Shown: positions 35,226-44,977, counted from the first letter of the stretch. The stretch is 64,000 nucleotides of DNA from Comamonadaceae bacterium (GCA_947448745.1 CANFOQ010000002.1:1-64000), one strand, 5' to 3'. Notes: generated by a model not told the origin, from the sequence alone. A program made the numbers and translations.

Positions 35226-36320
35226 TTAGTCGATAGCGCCCATGGACAAGGCCGCGCTACGCGAGCGCTCCCGCTCTGCTGTTGGAGCACCTGCTAAGTT
35301 CCAGCCTCCCATGTGCTGCAGAGCAATTGCATACAGGCCGTCAATCCAAGCCTGGCTGTCGTTCAAACATTCAATGTAGTGAAACTGGCTGCCGCCATCT
35401 TCCAAGAATGCAGCTTTGACCTCCATGGCAATTTCTTCCAAGGTTTCCAAGCAGTCACCAACAAAGCCGGGGCAGACGATGTCGACCGACTTGGTGCCGT
35501 CTTTGGCCAGTTGGCGGACCGTGGGCTCGGTGTAGGGCTCCAGCCATTTGGCCTTGCCAAAGCGCGATTGAAAACACACTTTGTAGGCCTCTTTGGGCAA
35601 TTGCAGGGCCTCGGCCAGCAAGCGGGCGGTTTTGTGGCATTCGCAGTGGTAGGGGTCGCCCAGTTGCAGCGTGCGGGCTGGTACGCCATGAAAGCTCATC
35701 ACCAATTGCTCGGCGCGGCCATGCTCGGCCCAATGCGCTTGGATTTTGGCGGCCAAGGCTTGGATGTAGCCAGGGTGGTCGTGGTAGTGGTTGACGAAGC
35801 GCAATTCAGGCAATTGGCGGGTGCGCAAGCCCCATGTGTAGACCGCGTCAAACACGCTGGCCGTGGTGGTGGCCGAGTATTGGGGGTAGGCCGGCAGCAC
35901 CAACACACGGGTCACGCCCTGGCTTTTCAGTTCGTTCAAAACGTCGGGAATGGCGTCAGAGCCATAGCGCATGGCAAAACGCACTTGCACTTGGGCGGCA
36001 TCAAACTTCGCTTGCAAAGCCTGCGCTTGGCGCTGGGTCCACACTTTCAGCGGCGAGCCTTCGCTGGTCCAGATGCTGGCGTATTTGTGCGCTGATTTGG
36101 CGGGTCGCACCCGCAAAATAATGCCGTGCAAGATGGCCAGCCAGAGCAAACGGGGGATTTCCACCACCCGGGCATCGCTCAAAAACTCGGCCAAATAGCG
36201 CCGCAAAGCCGCAGCGGTGGGGGCGTCGGGTGTGCCCAAATTGCAATACACGATGGCGGTTTTGGCGGCCTGGCCGTGCTTGAAAGGAGGCTCGGCGGCG
36301 AATCGGGGAGAGGAAGTCAT
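35226..36320 (-). CDS. hemH: Ferrochelatase
   Basis: Last step of haem synthesis, inserting Fe2+ into protoporphyrin IX. The 364-residue protein includes the active-site segment QLVMSFHGVPARTL with the catalytic His, the C-terminal conserved VDIVCPGFVGDCLETLEEI, and FHYIECLNDS. N-terminal KTAIVYCNLGTPDAPT is typical. It lies 19 bases downstream of hpnE on the minus strand and probably shares its transcript. Confidence 0.95.
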   Translation of the reverse strand: MTSSPRFAAEPPFKHGQAAKTAIVYCNLGTPDAPTAAALRRYLAEFLSDARVVEIPRLLWLAILHGIILRVRPAKSAHKYASIWTSEGSPLKVWTQRQAQALQAKFDAAQVQVRFAMRYGSDAIPDVLNELKSQGVTRVLVLPAYPQYSATTTASVFDAVYTWGLRTRQLPELRFVNHYHDHPGYIQALAAKIQAHWAEHGRAEQLVMSFHGVPARTLQLGDPYHCECHKTARLLAEALQLPKEAYKVCFQSRFGKAKWLEPYTEPTVRQLAKDGTKSVDIVCPGFVGDCLETLEEIAMEVKAAFLEDGGSQFHYIECLNDSQAWIDGLYAIALQHMGGWNLAGAPTAERERSRSAALSMGAID

Positions 36321-36339
36321 GCGGTATTTTCGTTCATGT

Positions 36340-37560
36340 TCAAGACATCAGGGCTTGCGCGGCGGCATACCCCGAGCGCACCGCGCCTTCCAAGGTGGCG
36401 GGGTAAGGCCCGGCCACATGGTCGCCACACGCCCAAACGCCCTTGGCCACCTGCATGGGCGGGCGTTGCAAGCCCGGGGTGCAGGCAAAGGTGGCACGTT
36501 TTTCCAACACGGTGGTCAGCCATTCCAGGTTCAAACCAAGTTGTTGCTGCGCTTGCTGCAACACAGCTGCCGTGACAGCGTCACGCTCCAGCGTGCAGTC
36601 GCTCACCACCAAGGCCACCATCCCTTGCATGTCTGGTGTTCCAGACAAACGCCCCTTGTCAAAGGCAAATTGCGCCGGCGCTTCCTGGTCATGGTGAAGT
36701 GCCAGCATGGGCGAGGGCCAATTCAAGGGCGTTGCGCTGCGTGCATAAACCGTGGCGATGGCTGTGTGCTGCAGCCCTAGCGCCTGCGCTGACCACGCTG
36801 GTGCCAAGTCCTGCGTGAGTGCTGCGGCTTGCCAAGCGGGGCAGGCCAACAGCACCGGGCCTTCGGGCAGTTCGCTGACCCGCTGGCCCAAGACCACATC
36901 GGCCCCATGTGTTTGCAACCAAGCCAGCGCCGCATCGGGCAGCAATTGACTCAGATCAGTGCGCGGAATCAGCGTGTCACTGCTGCCAGTGCCGGACAGC
37001 AAAGCATCTTGCAGCACCCTTAAAAAAACCTGGCCGCTGGCTTGTGCACTGCTCAAATTCAAGGCCGACACACACAAAGGTTCGATGAGTTGCTGCATCA
37101 CTGAAACAGGCAAACCCTGGCAGAGCTGACCAACCGTGGTGGTGGCATTGCACTCAAAACCGGCGTTTTGCCAAGCTTGGGCCCGTCGCAAGAACGCCCA
37201 TCTGTCCCGCCACGACCAGCCTTTGGCGGTGACCACGCCCATGAGCACGTTCAAAGGTGCCGGCCAGTTGTTCAGCTGCAGACCGCTGCCGTCGATGAAG
37301 CGCAAATCCAAGGGTTGACGGTGCAAGACTTCCTCGGTGTTCACGCCCAAGGTTTTCAGCAGCGCCAAGCTGCTGGTGTAGGCGCCAATCAGGATGTGCT
37401 GGCCGTTGTCCAAAGCCAAACCGTCATGCATCACGCGTCTGGCACGGCCGCCAAGTTGGGGTGCCGCTTCCAGCAAGCGCACTTTGAAACCAAGCTGTGT
37501 GGCACGCACTGCTGCCGCCAAACCCGCCCAGCCACCACCGACCACGGTGACAGTTTTCAA
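36340..37560 (-). CDS. hpnE: Hydroxysqualene dehydroxylase HpnE
   Basis: FAD-dependent oxidoreductase that removes the hydroxyl of hydroxysqualene to give squalene. The N-terminal dinucleotide motif TVTVVGGGWAGLAAA and the ARRVMHDGLALDNGQHILIG region are those of HpnE amine-oxidase-like flavoproteins. The C-terminus ends in the cofactor motif WACGDHVAGPYPATLEGAV. I start at the TTG at 37560, which overlaps the hpnD stop (TTGA) and gives 406 residues; a longer form from 37596 is possible. Third gene of hpnC-hpnD-hpnE. Confidence 0.92.
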   Translation of the reverse strand: MKTVTVVGGGWAGLAAAVRATQLGFKVRLLEAAPQLGGRARRVMHDGLALDNGQHILIGAYTSSLALLKTLGVNTEEVLHRQPLDLRFIDGSGLQLNNWPAPLNVLMGVVTAKGWSWRDRWAFLRRAQAWQNAGFECNATTTVGQLCQGLPVSVMQQLIEPLCVSALNLSSAQASGQVFLRVLQDALLSGTGSSDTLIPRTDLSQLLPDAALAWLQTHGADVVLGQRVSELPEGPVLLACPAWQAAALTQDLAPAWSAQALGLQHTAIATVYARSATPLNWPSPMLALHHDQEAPAQFAFDKGRLSGTPDMQGMVALVVSDCTLERDAVTAAVLQQAQQQLGLNLEWLTTVLEKRATFACTPGLQRPPMQVAKGVWACGDHVAGPYPATLEGAVRSGYAAAQALMS

Positions 37561-38396
37561 AAGCGCCCCAAGGCTTGCATCTTCCAAGCCAGCCACAGCT
37601 TGCGTGCCGGGGTCAAGGCCACACGCTGATTCAGCACAGGAAACTTTGCGGCCTCTATTTCGCGCAGCAAGGTGCGGTAGATGCTGGCCATCATCAAGCC
37701 TGGTTTTTGACTGCGTCGGTCTGTGGCGGGCAGCAACCCCAAAGCTTGGTCATAGAGGCCATGGGCGCGTTGTGCTTGAAACTGCATCAGGGCTTGGAAC
37801 GCCGGGCTGTCGCGGCGTTGCAGCAGGTCTTGCGCTTTCACGTCAAAGCGCTGCAACTCGTCAATGGGCAGGTAAATCCGGCCGCGCAAAGCGTCTTCGC
37901 CGACATCGCGAATGATGTTGGTGAGTTGAAACGCCAGTCCCAGCGTGTGGGCGTAAGTCGTGGTGGCGTCGTCGGTTTGTCCAAAAATGTTGGCAGCAAC
38001 TTCGCCCACCACCCCGGCCACCAAGTGGCAGTAAGTCTGCAAACCAGCAAAGTCCAGGTAACGAGTTTGGTTCAGATCCATTTGGCATCCGGCAATCACC
38101 TGCTGCAAATGGTCTTGCCTGATGTTGTAGTCGGCGGCCAAGGGCATCAGGGCTTGCATCACCGGGTGCTGCGCTTGTCCGCCAAAACTGCGTGCCACTT
38201 CTTGCTGCCACCAATGCAGTTTTTGAGCGGCCACGCTGGGGTCTTGCACCTCGTCCACCACGTCATCCACCTCACGGCAGAAGGCATAAAAAGCAGTGAT
38301 GGCAGCGCGTCGTGGCGCGGGCAAAAACAAAAAAGCGTAATAGAAACTGCTGCCCGAAGCGGCGGCCTTTTCTTGGACATAGTGCTGGGGCGTCAT
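37557..38396 (-). CDS. hpnD: Presqualene diphosphate synthase HpnD
   Basis: Condenses two farnesyl diphosphates to presqualene diphosphate. The 279-residue prenyltransferase has both Asp-rich motifs, DDVVDE (near residue 43) and NIIRDVGEDALRGRIYLP, of the squalene/phytoene synthase family. The ATG at 38396 overlaps the hpnC TGA as ATGA. Together with HpnC and HpnE it makes squalene by the three-enzyme bacterial route; CrtB-type phytoene synthase is less likely given the HpnC/HpnE neighbours. Confidence 0.93.
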   Translation of the reverse strand: MTPQHYVQEKAAASGSSFYYAFLFLPAPRRAAITAFYAFCREVDDVVDEVQDPSVAAQKLHWWQQEVARSFGGQAQHPVMQALMPLAADYNIRQDHLQQVIAGCQMDLNQTRYLDFAGLQTYCHLVAGVVGEVAANIFGQTDDATTTYAHTLGLAFQLTNIIRDVGEDALRGRIYLPIDELQRFDVKAQDLLQRRDSPAFQALMQFQAQRAHGLYDQALGLLPATDRRSQKPGLMMASIYRTLLREIEAAKFPVLNQRVALTPARKLWLAWKMQALGRF

Positions 38397-39172
38397 GACC
38401 GAGATTGTGGCATCCAGCAAGCGCGACAAGCCATCAGCACAACGTCGAGGGCTTTGATTTGCGGTCTTTCTAAACGGGTGTTGATGGCTTGGGATTTTTC
38501 CAAGATGCGCAAGCCGCCTTGCACCACCAAGCGCAGTTCCCAGCCGGCCCGACCCGGCACCCGGTGCACCAGTGGCGCACCTTGCAGCATCAGGCTTCGT
38601 GCAAAGGTCATCTCCTCTTGAAGATCAGCGTTTTCGGGCAGGTAGTGGCGACCGCGTGGCACATCCAGGCTCAGGTCTTGCCAAAAATTGACAAGTTGCA
38701 AGGCGCTGCAAATCGCGTCGCTTTGCTTCAAAGAAGCAGCATCGTTCACGCCGTACAGATGCAACAACAAGCGGCCAACCGGGTTGGCCGAGCGGCGGCA
38801 ATAGTCCAGCAATTCGGCACGATTGGCATAACGACGAGCATCTCGGGTGTACTCAACGTCTTGCAAAAACGCGTCCAGCAAATTCAACAGCAGAGGCACG
38901 GGCAGGTCAAAGGCCCGCACTTGGTCACGCAATGCATTCAGCATTTGTGGCCATTGCGGGCTGGTGAATTCGGGTTCTTCCAAACTTCTCAACAAGTCTT
39001 GTCGCAGGGTTTGCAGGGCCGTCAAGCGGGCTTCAGGCGAGGCATCCCCTTCGTCCGCCAAGTCGTCTGCTGTGCGGGCGAAGTGGTAAATCGCTTGAAT
39101 CGGCGGGCGCAAGTGGGGCGGGCACAGCACGGAAGCGACTGGAAAGTTCTCATAATGGTTGACAGACTGCAT
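38393..39172 (-). CDS. hpnC: Hydroxysqualene synthase HpnC
   Basis: Converts presqualene diphosphate to hydroxysqualene. The 259-residue protein starts with the HpnC-like MQSVNHYENFPVAS and keeps the aspartate motifs DDLADEGD and NFWQDLSLDVPRGRHYLP. It is first in the squalene operon. No squalene-hopene cyclase lies within the window, so the end product (hopanoids or other triterpenes) depends on genes elsewhere. Confidence 0.93.
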   Translation of the reverse strand: MQSVNHYENFPVASVLCPPHLRPPIQAIYHFARTADDLADEGDASPEARLTALQTLRQDLLRSLEEPEFTSPQWPQMLNALRDQVRAFDLPVPLLLNLLDAFLQDVEYTRDARRYANRAELLDYCRRSANPVGRLLLHLYGVNDAASLKQSDAICSALQLVNFWQDLSLDVPRGRHYLPENADLQEEMTFARSLMLQGAPLVHRVPGRAGWELRLVVQGGLRILEKSQAINTRLERPQIKALDVVLMACRACWMPQSRS

Positions 39173-39189
39173 GGTCTTTGGATTGTCGC

Positions 39190-39218
39190 TTGACAGTTTG
39201 AGGCCTGAGAATTAGATT
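39190..39218 (+). promoter_or_regulatory. Sigma70 promoter of the RND efflux operon
   Basis: A perfect TTGACA at 39190-39195 stands 17 bases before TAGATT at 39213-39218, in the divergent spacer between hpnC and the efflux adaptor gene. Spacing and the -35 match are ideal and the -10 is fair. Confidence 0.65.
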
Positions 39219-39232
39219 ACTAACCAGTCAGT
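39219..39232 (+). promoter_or_regulatory. TetR-type operator overlapping the RND promoter
   Basis: ACTAACCAGTCAGT pairs with its own complement at 10 of 14 positions, the pattern of operators bound by AcrR/TetR-family repressors of RND pumps. It directly follows the -10 box and covers the expected transcription start. The repressor gene itself is not in the window. Confidence 0.6.
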
Positions 39233-39255
39233 CATTAATTTTTCAGGAAATCCCC

Positions 39256-40335
39256 ATGTTTCGTTTTTTAGCCACCCCGCTGTTGGCGGCATCGGTGTTG
39301 TTGCAAGCTTGTTCGCCCGCGCCCAAGCCCACCGAGCCCATCAGAGCTGTCAAAGTCATGCAAGTGGGGGAATCTGATGTGACCTCCAGCAACAGTTACG
39401 CCGGTGAAATCAAGGCCCGCATCGAGTCGCGCCTGGGCTTTCGGGTGGGTGGCAAGCTGGTCGCACGCCATGTTGAATTGGGTCAAAAAGTCCGCGCCGG
39501 TCAGTTGTTGGCCGAGGTGGATGCGCAAGATTACCGACTGTCGGTGGACGCAGCCAAAGCGCAACTGAGCGCGGCGCAAAACAACCGGGACCTGGCCGCC
39601 GCCGACTTCAAACGCTACAAAGAACTGCGCGACAAGGAATTCATCAGCGGCGCTGAACTTGAGCGCCGCGAAAGCAGCTTGAAAGCCGCGCAAGCACAGC
39701 TCGAACAAGCCCAAGCCCAACTGTCGGGACAGGGCAACCAACTCAGTTACAGCAAATTGCTCGCCGACAAAGCTGGTGTCGTCACCAGCATTGACGCCGA
39801 AGTCGGTCAGGTGGTCAGCGCCGGCATGCCGGTGTTGCGCTTGGCCCAAGAGGGCCAACGCGATGTGGTGTTTGCCGTGCCTGAAGACAAATTGTCGCAA
39901 TTGCGCATCGGTCAAGCCGTGCAAGTCAAGCCTTGGGGCGCCGAGCAAGCGCAAGCCGCCAGCATCTATGAAATAGCCGCCAGCGCCGACCCGGTCACCC
40001 GCACCTTTGCCGTTCGCGCCTCACTCAGCAACCCACAAACCGCCTTGGGCAGCACCGCCACCGTGACGCTTAACAACCCCGGTGCCAGCAACAAAGCCAT
40101 CACCTTGCCCACCACGGCGCTTCGCCAAGAAGGCGGCCAAACCATGGTCTGGGTGCTCGACACCACCAGCATGACTTTGCGCTCGCAAACCATTGAAGTG
40201 GTCGCTGTTCAAGGCAACGATGTGCTGGTGAAAAGCGGCCTGCAAGCGGGCCAGCAAGTGGTGTCCGCTGGGGTGCACGTGCTGTCGCCGGGTCAAAAAG
40301 TCAGCCTGTACCAAGCCCCTGGTGCCAAGCCATGA
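39256..40335 (+). CDS. RND efflux periplasmic adaptor lipoprotein (MFP)
   Basis: Adaptor linking the inner-membrane pump to an outer-membrane channel. The 359 residues start with a lipoprotein signal whose lipobox LLQAC places the lipidated Cys at 19. The biotinyl-lipoyl motif (GRVGGKLVARHVELGQKV-like) is near residues 60-80, followed by a helical hairpin rich in Ala/Gln/Glu (about 95-160) and beta-barrel domains. The stop overlaps the pump ATG in ATGA. A TetR-type operator precedes it. Confidence 0.92.
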   Translation: MFRFLATPLLAASVLLQACSPAPKPTEPIRAVKVMQVGESDVTSSNSYAGEIKARIESRLGFRVGGKLVARHVELGQKVRAGQLLAEVDAQDYRLSVDAAKAQLSAAQNNRDLAAADFKRYKELRDKEFISGAELERRESSLKAAQAQLEQAQAQLSGQGNQLSYSKLLADKAGVVTSIDAEVGQVVSAGMPVLRLAQEGQRDVVFAVPEDKLSQLRIGQAVQVKPWGAEQAQAASIYEIAASADPVTRTFAVRASLSNPQTALGSTATVTLNNPGASNKAITLPTTALRQEGGQTMVWVLDTTSMTLRSQTIEVVAVQGNDVLVKSGLQAGQQVVSAGVHVLSPGQKVSLYQAPGAKP

Positions 40336-43300
40336 AGGGCGATCCACACAGCCGCTTCAATCTTTCTGCGTGGGCGCTGAACCACCGGGCACTCACCCGC
40401 TACCTGATGCTGGTGCTGATGCTGCTGGGTGTGGCTGCTTATTTCCAACTCGGCCAAGACGAAGACCCGCCGTTCACCTTCCGTGCCATGGTGGTGCGCA
40501 CTTATTGGCCGGGGGCCACGGCGCAGCAAGTGGCAGAACAAGTGACCGACAAACTAGAGCGCACCCTGCAAGAAGCGCCTTATGCCGACAAGATCCGCAG
40601 CTATTCCAAGCCCGGCGAGTCGCAAATCATTTTCCAAATCAAGGACTCGTCCAAGGCCGCCGATGTGGCCGATGTCTGGTACCAGGTGCGCAAAAAAGTG
40701 GGTGACATGCGCTACACCCTGCCGCAAGGCGTGCAAGGGCCGTTCTTCAACGACGACTTTGGCGATGTGTACGGCGTCATTTACGCGCTCACCGCAGACG
40801 GCTTCAGCTCTGCTGAAATGAAGCTGGAAGCCGACAAGGTGCGCCAGCAATTGCTGCGCGTCAAAGACGTGTCCAAGGTCGAATTGTTTGGCGTTCAAGA
40901 TGAAAAAATCTTCATCGAGATACCGCAAAAACGCTTGGCCCAATTGGGCTTGGACCTGAACGCCGTGCTGGCGCAATTGGGCCAGCAAAACGCGGTGGAA
41001 AGTGCAGGCGCTTTGCAGACACCGTCAGACGTGGTGCAAATCCGCGTGGCGGGACAGTTTGAAGCTATCGCGCAACTGCAAGCCATGCCGATTCGTGGTG
41101 CCTCGGGTCAGCAATTGCGCTTGGGCGACATCGCCAAAATTCGCCGCGACTACGTGGACCCGGCCAGCGTCAAAGTGCGGCACCAAGGCCAGCAGGTGTT
41201 GGCGGTGGGTGTCTCCATGGTCAAGGGTGGCGACATCATTGCCTTGGGCCACGCGCTGGACAAGACCATGGCCAACGTGCGCAACAGCTTGCCGGCAGGC
41301 ATCAGCTTGAGCCAAATTCAAGACCAACCCAAAGCGGTGAGCCGCTCGGTGGGTGAGTTTGTCAATGTGCTCATTGAAGCAGTGGTCATTGTGTTGGTGG
41401 TCAGTTTTGTGTCGCTGGGTTGGCACAAGGGCGGCCGCTTTGGCTACTACATCGACATGCGCCCGGGGTTGGTTGTGGGCATCACGATCCCGCTGGTCTT
41501 GGCCATGACCTTTTTGGCCATGTACTACTGGGGCATTGGCTTGCACAAAATTTCGCTGGGTTCACTCATCATTGCTTTGGGCTTGTTGGTGGACGACGCC
41601 ATCATTGCCGTGGAAATGATGGTGCGCAAGATGGAAGAGGGCTATGACAAAGTCCGCGCCGCCACCTACGCCTATGACGTGACCGCCATGCCGATGTTGA
41701 CGGGCACCTTGATCACCGCAGCTGGATTTTTGCCCATCGGTTTGGCCAAATCGGTGACAGGCGAGTACACCTTCGCCATCTTTGCAGTGACCGTGATTGC
41801 CTTGCTCTTAAGCTGGTGGGTCTCGGTGTTTTTTGTGCCCTACATGGGCACCTGGCTGCTCAAGGTCAAGCCGCACCGACCTGGTGACCCACCCACCGAG
41901 TTGTTTGACTCGGCTTTTTATGTAGGATTTCGCCATGCCGTGAATTGGTGTGTCACGCACCGTTGGCTGACGATTGGCGCCACGATTTTGATTTTTGCGC
42001 TCGGCATCGTGGGCATGGGCAAGGTGCAACAGCAGTTCTTCCCAGACTCCAGCCGACCTGAAATCATGATGGACATTTGGCTGCCTGAAGGCGCGTCATT
42101 TGAAGCCAATGAGGCCATCAGCCAGCGTGTTGAACAACGCTTGTTGAAGTTGGAAGGCGTTGAAGCTTTGAGCGTGTGGGTGGGTTCGGGCGTGCCGCGC
42201 TTTTACCTGCCGCTGGACCAGATCTTTCCGCAAACCAATGTGTCTCAGTTCATGGTCATCCCGAAAGATTTGAAACAACGTGAAATCTTGCGGGTGCAGT
42301 TGCCCGCGCTGATGGCCACAGAATTTCCAGAAGTGCGTGCACGCGTGAAACTGTTGCCCAACGGACCGCCAGTGCCTTTCCCGGTGCAGTTCCGCGTTTC
42401 TGGCCCTGACCCCAAAGTGCTGCGTTTGCATGCCGACGAGGTGAAAGCCGCGATGCGCACCAACCCCAACACCCGTGGCGTGAACGACAACTGGAACGAG
42501 TCTGTCAAAGTGCTGCGCTTGCAAGTGGACCAGGACAAGGCCCGCGCATTGGGTGTGAGCAGCCAATCCATCGCCCAGGCCAGCCGGGTTTTGCTGACGG
42601 GGTCGGTGGTGGGACAGTTCCGCGAAGGCGACAAACTCATCGACATCGTGCTGCGGCAACCGCAGTCCGAGCGTCAAACCATGGCCGACCTGGCCAGCGC
42701 CTATGTGCCCACAGCGTCGGGCAAAGCCATTCCTGTGCTGCAAATCGCCCACCCGGTGTTTGATTGGGAGCCGGGGGTGATGTGGCGTGAGAACCGCGAT
42801 TACGCCATCACCGTGCAGTCCGACATCGTTGAAGGCTTGCAAGGTGCCACCGTCACTGCGCAGTTGCTGCCAGAACTCAAAGCCATTGAAGCGAAATGGG
42901 GTCAACCCGATTACCGCATCAGCGTGGCAGGCGCCGTGGAGGAAAGCGCCAAGGGTTCGGCGTCCATCGCGGCAGGCGTGCCGCTCATGTTGTTTGTCAC
43001 CTTCACCTTGCTCATGTTGCAGTTGCAAAGCTTCAGCCGCTCATTGCTGGTGTTTTTGACCGGCCCCTTGGGCATCGCCGGCGTGGCGGCGGCTTTGATT
43101 CTGCTGGGACGGCCTTTTGGTTTCGTGGCTTTGCTGGGCGTGATCGCCTTGCTGGGCATGATCCAGCGCAATTCGGTCATCTTGATTGATCAAATCGAAC
43201 AAGACCGCGCACGTGGCGTCCCAGCCTGGGATGCGATTGTCGAGTCGGCGGTGCGGCGCTTGCGGCCCATTGTTTTGACGGCCGCGGCGGCGGTTTTGGC

Positions 43301-43436
43301 CATGATTCCGCTGTCGCGCAGCGTGTTTTGGGGGCCGATGGCGGTGGCCATCATGGGTGGCTTGATTGTGGCCACGGTGCTCACCCTGTTGGCCTTGCCT
43401 GCCATGTACGCAGCTTGGTTCAGGGTCAAGCGCTGA
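40332..43436 (+). CDS. RND superfamily multidrug/solvent efflux pump
   Basis: Proton-driven inner-membrane exporter of 1034 residues with the twelve-helix, two-lobed RND layout. After the first helix (about 18-34) comes a large periplasmic domain, then helices from about 337; helix 4 carries LLVDDAIIAVEMMVRKMEEG with the adjacent Asp residues of the proton relay. The second half repeats the plan, with GVIALLGMIQRNSVILIDQI near the C-terminus. It belongs to the AcrB-related branch often paired with a lipoprotein adaptor, not to the heavy-metal CzcA type. No outer-membrane factor gene is adjacent. Confidence 0.92.
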   Translation: MKGDPHSRFNLSAWALNHRALTRYLMLVLMLLGVAAYFQLGQDEDPPFTFRAMVVRTYWPGATAQQVAEQVTDKLERTLQEAPYADKIRSYSKPGESQIIFQIKDSSKAADVADVWYQVRKKVGDMRYTLPQGVQGPFFNDDFGDVYGVIYALTADGFSSAEMKLEADKVRQQLLRVKDVSKVELFGVQDEKIFIEIPQKRLAQLGLDLNAVLAQLGQQNAVESAGALQTPSDVVQIRVAGQFEAIAQLQAMPIRGASGQQLRLGDIAKIRRDYVDPASVKVRHQGQQVLAVGVSMVKGGDIIALGHALDKTMANVRNSLPAGISLSQIQDQPKAVSRSVGEFVNVLIEAVVIVLVVSFVSLGWHKGGRFGYYIDMRPGLVVGITIPLVLAMTFLAMYYWGIGLHKISLGSLIIALGLLVDDAIIAVEMMVRKMEEGYDKVRAATYAYDVTAMPMLTGTLITAAGFLPIGLAKSVTGEYTFAIFAVTVIALLLSWWVSVFFVPYMGTWLLKVKPHRPGDPPTELFDSAFYVGFRHAVNWCVTHRWLTIGATILIFALGIVGMGKVQQQFFPDSSRPEIMMDIWLPEGASFEANEAISQRVEQRLLKLEGVEALSVWVGSGVPRFYLPLDQIFPQTNVSQFMVIPKDLKQREILRVQLPALMATEFPEVRARVKLLPNGPPVPFPVQFRVSGPDPKVLRLHADEVKAAMRTNPNTRGVNDNWNESVKVLRLQVDQDKARALGVSSQSIAQASRVLLTGSVVGQFREGDKLIDIVLRQPQSERQTMADLASAYVPTASGKAIPVLQIAHPVFDWEPGVMWRENRDYAITVQSDIVEGLQGATVTAQLLPELKAIEAKWGQPDYRISVAGAVEESAKGSASIAAGVPLMLFVTFTLLMLQLQSFSRSLLVFLTGPLGIAGVAAALILLGRPFGFVALLGVIALLGMIQRNSVILIDQIEQDRARGVPAWDAIVESAVRRLRPIVLTAAAAVLAMIPLSRSVFWGPMAVAIMGGLIVATVLTLLALPAMYAAWFRVKR

Positions 43437-43491
43437 CGCCTTAAGCGCCAAGGGCAGGGCGGGTAGAATTTCGCTCTGACCGATTTTCGAT

Positions 43492-43528
43492 GGGCGGTCT
43501 GTCTTGACAGGCTGCCCTTTGCTTTTTT
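43492..43528 (+). terminator. Intrinsic terminator of the RND operon, just before tRNA-Leu
   Basis: GGGCGGTCTGTC and GACAGGCTGCCC can pair along almost their whole length (two wobble pairs), followed by a T-rich run. The TTGACA inside the stem mimics a -35 box but lies too close to the tRNA to serve it. Confidence 0.65.
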
Positions 43529-43536
43529 GTGAACCC

Positions 43537-43623
43537 GCGCGGGTGGCGAAATTGGTAGACGCACCAGGTTTAGGTCCTGACGCCAGCAATGGTGTGGGGG
43601 TTCGAGTCCCCCCCCGCGCACCA
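43537..43623 (+). tRNA. tRNA-Leu(UAG)
   Basis: The acceptor GCGCGGG (43537-43543) pairs with CCCGCGC (43613-43619), and CCA is encoded (43621-43623). The anticodon loop TTTAGGT, closed by CAGG/CCTG, gives UAG. The long variable arm between CCTG and the T arm, and the 87-base length, fit a class II leucine tRNA. Confidence 0.96.
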
Positions 43624-43666
43624 ATACCCAGCGTTGAATCGCCCCGCCTTATTTTGGAGAAGCCTG

Positions 43667-44977
43667 ATGGCCGTGACTGTTGAAACCCTCGAAAAACTAG
43701 AACGCAAAATCACCCTGACTTTGCCCACTTCCGTCATTCAAAACGAGGTCACCACCCGTTTGAAACGCTTGGCGCGTCAAGTCAAGGTGGACGGCTTCCG
43801 TCCTGGCAAAGTGCCGATGAACATCGTCGCCCAGCGCTATGGCTACTCGGTGCATTACGAAGTGATGAACGACAAAGTGGGCGAGGCCTTCAATGTGGCC
43901 GCCAATGAAGCCCAATTGCGTGTGGCTGGTCAACCCCGCATCAGCGAAAAAGAGCAAGCTTCAGAAACAGAAATGTCGTTTGACGCCATTTTCGAGGTTT
44001 ACCCCGAAGTCAAACTGAAAGACCTGGCCCAAGTCGAAGTCGAGCGCGTCACCTCTGAAGTGACCGAAGCCGCCATCGACAAAACCGTTGACATCTTGCG
44101 CAAACAACGCCGCAGCTTTGCCCAGCGCAGCCTCGAGTCTGCCGCTGCCGAAGGTGACCGCGTCACCGTGGACTTCCTTGGCAAGATCGATGGCGAACCG
44201 TTTGACGGCGGCCGTGCCGAAGACTTCCAGTTCATCATTGGCGAAGGTCAAATGTTGAAAGAATTCGAAGATGCAGCCCGCGGCATGAAGTCCGGCGAAA
44301 GCAAAACCTTCCCGCTGAAATTCCCTGATGACTATCAAGGTCGTGATGTGGCGGGCAAAACCGCCGATTTCATGGTCACCCTGAAAAAACTCGAAGCCGC
44401 GCATTTGCCCGAGTTGACCGAAGAGTTGTGCAAGTCCTTGGGCGTGGCGGATGCCACCGTCACCGGCCTGCGCACCGACATCCGCAACAACCTCGAGCGT
44501 GAAGTGAAATTCCGCTTGCTGGGTCGCAACAAGCAAGCCGCCTTGGACGCGCTGGTGGCCCAGGCTGAGCTGGATTTGCCCCAATCCATCGTGCAGTCTG
44601 AGCTCGATCGCATGACCGAAGGTGCTCGCGAAGAATTGAAACAACGCGGCATCAAAGACGCCGACAAAGCCCCGATTCCCGAAGACGTGTTCCGCCCGCA
44701 AGCCGAACGTCGCGTTCGCATGGGCTTGGTGGTGTCTGAAGTGGTGCGCATGCACAACCTGCAAGCCACACCCGATCAAATCAAAGCCCATGTGGAAGAC
44801 TTGGCTGCCAGCTATGAAAAACCTTCCGAGGTGGCACGCTGGTATTACAGCGACAACCGTCGCATGGCGGAAGTTGAAGCCATTGTGATTGAGAACAACG
44901 TCACCAACTACGTCATGTCCTTGGTGAAAGTCAAAGACAAAAACATCAGCTTCGACGATTTGATGGGCCAGGCTTAA
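43667..44977 (+). CDS. tig: Trigger factor
   Basis: Ribosome-bound chaperone and peptidyl-prolyl isomerase. The 436-residue protein has the ribosome-docking signature GFRPGKVP (near residue 44), the FKBP-type PPIase domain ([19 protein letters not shown]), and the helical C-terminal arms. The ATG at 43667 follows GGAGA at 43656-43660; an in-frame extension upstream would run into the tRNA-Leu gene. It begins the tig-clpP-clpX-lon proteostasis block. Confidence 0.96.
   Translation: MAVTVETLEKLERKITLTLPTSVIQNEVTTRLKRLARQVKVDGFRPGKVPMNIVAQRYGYSVHYEVMNDKVGEAFNVAANEAQLRVAGQPRISEKEQASETEMSFDAIFEVYPEVKLKDLAQVEVERVTSEVTEAAIDKTVDILRKQRRSFAQRSLESAAAEGDRVTVDFLGKIDGEPFDGGRAEDFQFIIGEGQMLKEFEDAARGMKSGESKTFPLKFPDDYQGRDVAGKTADFMVTLKKLEAAHLPELTEELCKSLGVADATVTGLRTDIRNNLEREVKFRLLGRNKQAALDALVAQAELDLPQSIVQSELDRMTEGAREELKQRGIKDADKAPIPEDVFRPQAERRVRMGLVVSEVVRMHNLQATPDQIKAHVEDLAASYEKPSEVARWYYSDNRRMAEVEAIVIENNVTNYVMSLVKVKDKNISFDDLMGQA

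Noticed and set aside
37557-39172. Phytoene synthase (carotenoid) assignment for the two prenyltransferases
   Set aside because: The pair plus the adjacent HpnE-type flavoprotein fits the squalene route better; no crt genes are present.
43504-43532. TTGACA promoter for tRNA-Leu
   Set aside because: The TTGACA is part of a terminator stem, the -10 at proper spacing is poor (TTGTGA) and would lie only five bases before the tRNA.
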